9,348 nucleotides of DNA from Gallionella sp. UBA6045. Its GTDB lineage: Bacteria > Pseudomonadota > Gammaproteobacteria > Burkholderiales > Gallionellaceae. Each line of letters starts with the position of its first letter. The stretch's first letter is position 1. A program made the translations under genes and the position numbers. Below are positions 6,646 to 9,348 of this stretch, one piece after another. The DNA lies in contig DIYV01000042.1 of NCBI GenBank assembly GCA_002429165.1, forward strand, positions 22,772-32,119, read 5' to 3'. The notes under the pieces are model-generated. The model was not told the DNA's origin and searched no databases. It was given only the letters and a program-made list of their open reading frames with translations.

Positions 6646-6941
6646 ATGCCTACTGTTCTTGTTACCCATGGTTTCCGGTTTTTCTTTTTCAGTGGCGAAC
6701 ACGGCGAGCCGCCACATATACATGTGGAATATGGCGACAAGGCAGGCAAGTATTGGCTCGATCCGATTGAGCTTGCGCGTTCGGAGGGATTTCGCAGCCA
6801 TGAGTTGACTAGGGGTTCCCCCGCCTGCGCGACGCTAACGAAGCCCAGCGCAAAAATTGGCGGCTTATCGGCAAGGGCGTGGGCGTCCATTGGCCGGAAA
6901 TTGACGAGGATATCGCCGTCGAAACCTTGATGCGCGGCTAG
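6646..6941 (+). pseudogene. Fused relic: start of a DUF4160 gene joined out of frame to the end of a DUF2442 gene
   Basis: From the ATG at 6646 the frame encodes about 54 residues typical of DUF4160: MPTVL, FRFFFFSGEHGEPPHIHVEYG (split FRFFFFSGEHG and EPPHIHVEYG), KYWLDPIELARS and GFRSHEL. The usual DUF4160 ending is missing. From about 6816 a different frame encodes FPRLRDANEAQRKNWRLIG, then HWPEIDEDIAVETLMRG, ending with TAG at 6939-6941. That is the C-terminal half of DUF2442, a family often encoded right after DUF4160. In the first frame, reading continues through the junction with an unrelated low-quality tail to a stop at 6928-6930, giving a 94-residue chimera. The simplest reading is a deletion with its joint near 6805-6816. 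The pair is often regarded as toxin-antitoxin-like, but its function is not established and this copy is probably dead. No good ribosome binding site precedes the ATG. Confidence 0.82.
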
Positions 6942-6956
6942 CCCCGGCATCCGCAT

Positions 6957-8435
6957 TCAGGCCCTGCGCCAGGTCGTACCTGACGCGCTGTCTTCCAGCA
7001 CGATTCCTGCCGCCAATAATTCCTTGCGGATGCGGTCGGCCTCGGCATAATTTTTAGCCTGCTTGGCGGCAATGCGCGCTTCGATTAGATGGTTGATTGA
7101 TTCGGGAGTATGAGATTGCGTACCGGTCATATTTTTAGTGAAGTGCTCCATCGTTTTATTCATCTGCCCAGTTACTCTTCCCTGCAAAAATTCTTGAGGG
7201 TCGCGCTGCAGCAATCCAAGCACGCTGCCCAACGCCTTGAGCTGCGCGGCCAGTTGTAATGAATCGGATTTATTTACTTCGTTGGCCAAATCAAATAACA
7301 CCGCAACCGCTTCCGGCGTATTGAAGTCGTCGTCCATGGCAGCCTTGAAGCGCTGCGCATGGGGTTCGTTCCAGTCAACGGCAACCCCCCCAGCCCCCCT
7401 TGTCAGGGGGAGGCGTGCTTCTTCCTCCCCTGACAAGGGGAGGCCGGGAGGGGTTTTGAGTGCGGTATACAGCCTGGTCAGCGCGCCCTTCGCATCATCC
7501 AGATGCACGTCGGAATAATTCAGCGGGCTGCGGTAATGCGCGCGCATAATGAAGAAACGCACCACTTCTGCATCGTACTTTTTCAGCACTTCGCGGATCG
7601 TGAAAAAGTTGCCCAGACTCTTGGACATCTTCTCCTTGTCGACGTTGACGAAACCGTTGTGCATCCAGTAATTCACGAAGGTGCACTGATGGGCGCCCTC
7701 GCTCTGCGCGATTTCGTTCTCGTGATGAGGGAACTGCAGATCCGCGCCGCCGCCGTGTATGTCGAAATGCTCGCCGAGCAATTTGGAGCCCATCGCCGAA
7801 CATTCGATATGCCAGCCGGGCCGGCCTTTGCCCCACGGTGAATCCCATTTCACTTCGTCGGCTTCCTGCTCCCTGGCGTGTTTCCACAGCACGAAGTCGA
7901 GCGGGTCATTCTTGTTGTCGGCCACCTCGACGCGCTCGCCGGCGCGCAGGTCTTCCAGCGATTTGCCGGACAGCTTGCCGTAACCGGGAAACTTGCGCAC
8001 CGCGTAATTCACGTCGCCATCGCTCGCCAGGTAGGCCAGTCCATAGTCTTCGAGTTTTCCGATCATGTCGAGCATCTCCGGCACGAATTGCGTGGCACGC
8101 GGTTCATGATCCGGACGCAGCACGCCCAGCGCATCGGCATCTTCGTGCATCGCGGCGATGAAGCGCGCGGTGAGCGCATGGATGGACTCGCCGTTCTCCG
8201 CCGCGCGCTTGATGATCTTGTCGTCGATGTCGGTGATGTTGCGCACGTAATCCACCTCATAGCCGCTCGCCTTGAGCCAGCGATACACCATGTCGAACAC
8301 CACCATTACGCGCGCATGGCCGAGATGGCAATAGTCGTATACCGTCATGCCGCACACATACATGCCGGCCTTGCCCGGCACGATACTCACGAATTCCTGT
8401 TTGTCACGCGCCAGCGTGTTGTAGATTTTTAACAT
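6957..8435 (-). CDS. cysS: Cysteinyl-tRNA synthetase
   Basis: This cytoplasmic class Ia enzyme charges tRNA-Cys with cysteine using ATP. The 492-residue protein begins MLKIYNTL, as in most CysS. The HIGH motif is H37-LGH40, and the zinc ligands are Cys28, Cys212, His237 and Glu241. KMSKS is at 269-273, and the C-terminal anticodon-binding region ends in [19 protein letters not shown]. The ATG at 8435 is chosen because GAGG lies 6 nt upstream; a TTG at 8447 overlaps that site and is rejected. The protein is about 30 residues longer than E. coli CysS. Most of the excess is an insertion at about residues 328-352, made by an in-frame palindromic repeat (7383-7455) just before the [20 protein letters not shown] region. 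All catalytic motifs are intact, so the enzyme is probably functional. The gene is convergent with the DUF relic and divergent from the GIY-YIG gene. Confidence 0.97.
   Translation of the reverse strand: MLKIYNTLARDKQEFVSIVPGKAGMYVCGMTVYDYCHLGHARVMVVFDMVYRWLKASGYEVDYVRNITDIDDKIIKRAAENGESIHALTARFIAAMHEDADALGVLRPDHEPRATQFVPEMLDMIGKLEDYGLAYLASDGDVNYAVRKFPGYGKLSGKSLEDLRAGERVEVADNKNDPLDFVLWKHAREQEADEVKWDSPWGKGRPGWHIECSAMGSKLLGEHFDIHGGGADLQFPHHENEIAQSEGAHQCTFVNYWMHNGFVNVDKEKMSKSLGNFFTIREVLKKYDAEVVRFFIMRAHYRSPLNYSDVHLDDAKGALTRLYTALKTPPGLPLSGEEEARLPLTRGAGGVAVDWNEPHAQRFKAAMDDDFNTPEAVAVLFDLANEVNKSDSLQLAAQLKALGSVLGLLQRDPQEFLQGRVTGQMNKTMEHFTKNMTGTQSHTPESINHLIEARIAAKQAKNYAEADRIRKELLAAGIVLEDSASGTTWRRA
7383..7455. 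repeat. 73-bp palindromic repeat inserted in frame in cysS
   Basis: CCCCTTGTCAGGGGGAGG in the left arm (7383-7413) is matched by CCTCCCCTGACAAGGGG in the right arm (7424-7455), differing by one extra G. The flanking C-rich and G-rich ends (AACCCCCCCAGCC and GGCCGGGAGGGGTT) also pair approximately. The loop is the 10 nt at 7414-7423. The element sits inside cysS and is read as about 24 codons ([14 protein letters not shown], then PLTRGAGG) without breaking the frame. Such C/G-rich, TGACAAGGGG-containing palindromes resemble dispersed intergenic repeats I recall from other bacteria. I could not find a target-site duplication. Confidence 0.85.
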
Positions 8436-8559
8436 TAAGGGCCTCAAAAAAATAAATTCCGGTGCGTGTTTGATACATCGAACGAATATTCCGCCGAAAC
8501 ATCTTACAATGCAGACGACTAAATGGCGTAGTTTATGCGCGATTTTCAGGGGCGCATTT

Positions 8560-8901
8560 ATGAACTCTCCAACTTCGAAATCAAAACATCCGGTTAAATG
8601 CGCTGTCGCTACCCCGCCCTGCGGAGCCTGGCTATGCTACATTTTATGCTGCGCGGACGATACACTTTATACCGGCATTACCAACGACCTGGAGAAGCGT
8701 CTTGCCGCACATAACGCGGGTACGGCTGCCAGGTACACGCGGGGGCGCGGTCCGGTCGAACTGGTGTTTGTGGAAAGTTGCGCCGGCAAATCAGCCGCGC
8801 TGAAACGGGAGATGAAAATCAAAAGCCTGTCGCGGACAAATAAACTGGCATTGATCGAATCGGTACCGCGACACAAACAATCAAACCGGGACACCATATA
8901 A
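8560..8901 (+). CDS. GIY-YIG domain protein, UPF0213 (YhbQ-like) family
   Basis: This 113-residue protein has a single GIY-YIG nuclease-type domain. The motif is present as [23 protein letters not shown] (split CYILCCADD and [14 protein letters not shown], about residues 26-48), followed by [17 protein letters not shown]. Arg47 and Glu84 are candidate catalytic residues. Members of UPF0213 are stand-alone domains of about 85-110 residues with DNA-processing activity suggested for YhbQ; the role of this copy is unknown. The ATG at 8560 is preferred over earlier in-frame starts (TTG at 8470, ATG at 8509) because AGGGG (8548-8552) sits 7 nt upstream. Even so, the first 22 residues form a polar extension before the domain. 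It is divergent from cysS and 70 nt upstream of glyQ on the same strand. Confidence 0.85.
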   Translation: MNSPTSKSKHPVKCAVATPPCGAWLCYILCCADDTLYTGITNDLEKRLAAHNAGTAARYTRGRGPVELVFVESCAGKSAALKREMKIKSLSRTNKLALIESVPRHKQSNRDTI

Positions 8902-8911
8902 CAGTGTTGTG

Positions 8912-8941
8912 CTGACGCCGGCAGCCGAAAACCGGTAAAAT
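8912..8941 (+). promoter_or_regulatory. Candidate sigma70 promoter for glyQ
   Basis: CTGACG (8912-8917, 4/6 match to the -35 consensus) and TAAAAT (8936-8941, 5/6 match to the -10) are separated by 18 nt. They lie in the gap between the GIY-YIG stop and the glyQ ATG. Transcription would start near 8948, leaving a short leader of about 24 nt. The assignment rests on consensus matching only. Confidence 0.4.
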
Positions 8942-8971
8942 GCGCACCTTTGCAACTGCCTGAACCATCAC

Positions 8972-9348
8972 ATGCTCACCTTCCAGCAAATCATCCTGAC
9001 CCTGCAGAAATATTGGGACAAGCAAGGCTGCGCACTGCTGCAACCCTACGATATGGAAGTTGGCGCGGGCACCTCGCATACCGCGACTTTTTTGCGTGCG
9101 CTCGGCCCGGAACCGTGGAAAGCCGCTTACGTGCAGCCGTCGCGCCGCCCCAAGGATGGCCGCTACGGCGAGAACCCGAATCGCTTGCAGCATTATTACC
9201 AGTTCCAGGTGGTGCTGAAACCCGCACCGGCGAATATTCTGGAATTGTATCTCGGCTCGCTGAAAGAGCTCGGCTTCGACCTGAAAAAAAATGATGTTCG
9301 CTTCGTCGAAGACGATTGGGAAAACCCGACGCTGGGCGCGTGGGGTCT
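8972..9348 (+). CDS. glyQ: Glycyl-tRNA synthetase alpha subunit, N-terminal part
   Basis: This gene encodes the catalytic alpha chain of the bacterial alpha2beta2 glycyl-tRNA synthetase, which activates glycine with ATP and, with GlyS, charges tRNA-Gly in the cytoplasm. The 125 codons visible run [64 protein letters not shown] and [12 protein letters not shown]. All of these match the strongly conserved N-terminal part of GlyQ, including class II motif 2. The gene runs off the end of the window, so roughly 170 residues are missing. The ATG at 8972 gives the standard family N-terminus; no strong ribosome binding site precedes it. glyS would be expected downstream. Confidence 0.97.
   Translation, partial: MLTFQQIILTLQKYWDKQGCALLQPYDMEVGAGTSHTATFLRALGPEPWKAAYVQPSRRPKDGRYGENPNRLQHYYQFQVVLKPAPANILELYLGSLKELGFDLKKNDVRFVEDDWENPTLGAWG

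Noticed and set aside
6942..6956. Bidirectional terminator between the DUF2442 relic and cysS
   Set aside because: The 15-nt gap and its flanks hold no stem followed by a T-run on either strand.
7878..8432. 184-codon plus-strand open frame opposite cysS
   Set aside because: It is the antisense shadow of the strongly conserved cysS coding sequence, caused by codon bias, and its translation shows no family features.
8470..8510. Promoter from TTGATA (8470) and TACAAT (8505-8510) for the GIY-YIG gene
   Set aside because: The two boxes are separated by 29 nt, too far for a sigma70 promoter, and no better -35 lies at 16-18 nt.
1..9348. CRISPR array, tRNA, rRNA, integrase or transposase
   Set aside because: Looked for on both strands; no regularly spaced direct repeats, no clover-leaf signatures and no recombinase motifs were seen.

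Overview
The window looks like a chromosomal segment of a Gram-negative proteobacterium, most likely a betaproteobacterium (Nitrosomonadales/Gallionellaceae-like). That placement rests on the style of the CysS, GlyQ and pilus-type proteins and on moderate GC content; it is an impression from the sequence, not a database result.

Positions 1-6397 hold one tightly packed plus-strand operon for a type IV pilus / type II secretion-like machine. It contains the C-terminal part of a GspE/PilB assembly ATPase with its tetracysteine zinc site, a complete GspF/PilC inner-membrane platform protein, a possible 35-residue mini-ORF that carries a strong mRNA hairpin, and a 497-residue bitopic protein with a GspL-like (PilM+PilN-like) layout. 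These are followed by a 204-residue PilO/GspM-like protein, a 130-residue exported PilP/GspC-like protein, and two unusually large pilin-like proteins. One of the two is PilX-like and 430 residues long; the other is a classical prepilin with a G|FTLIE cleavage site. Junctions are 1-4 nt overlaps or gaps of 1-16 nt, so co-transcription and translational coupling are likely. The ATPase and platform protein would drive assembly, the three bitopic or periplasmic proteins would form the alignment subcomplex, and the two pilin-like proteins would be the exported cargo or pilus tip. The two pilin-like proteins share a recognisable module that occurs three times in all, twice in the 430-residue protein and once in the prepilin.

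Positions 6398-6956 are a degraded accessory patch. It holds an 81-bp palindromic intergenic repeat, three spaced copies of a GTTCGGAATG-like word, a plausible sigma70 promoter, and a gene relic in which the start of a DUF4160 gene is joined out of frame to the end of a DUF2442 gene.

Positions 6957-9348 are housekeeping. A minus-strand cysteinyl-tRNA synthetase gene (cysS) carries a 73-bp palindromic repeat within its reading frame. Divergent from it are a UPF0213-type GIY-YIG protein and the 5' part of glyQ (glycyl-tRNA synthetase alpha), which runs off the window end. I saw no tRNA, rRNA, CRISPR array or complete mobile element.
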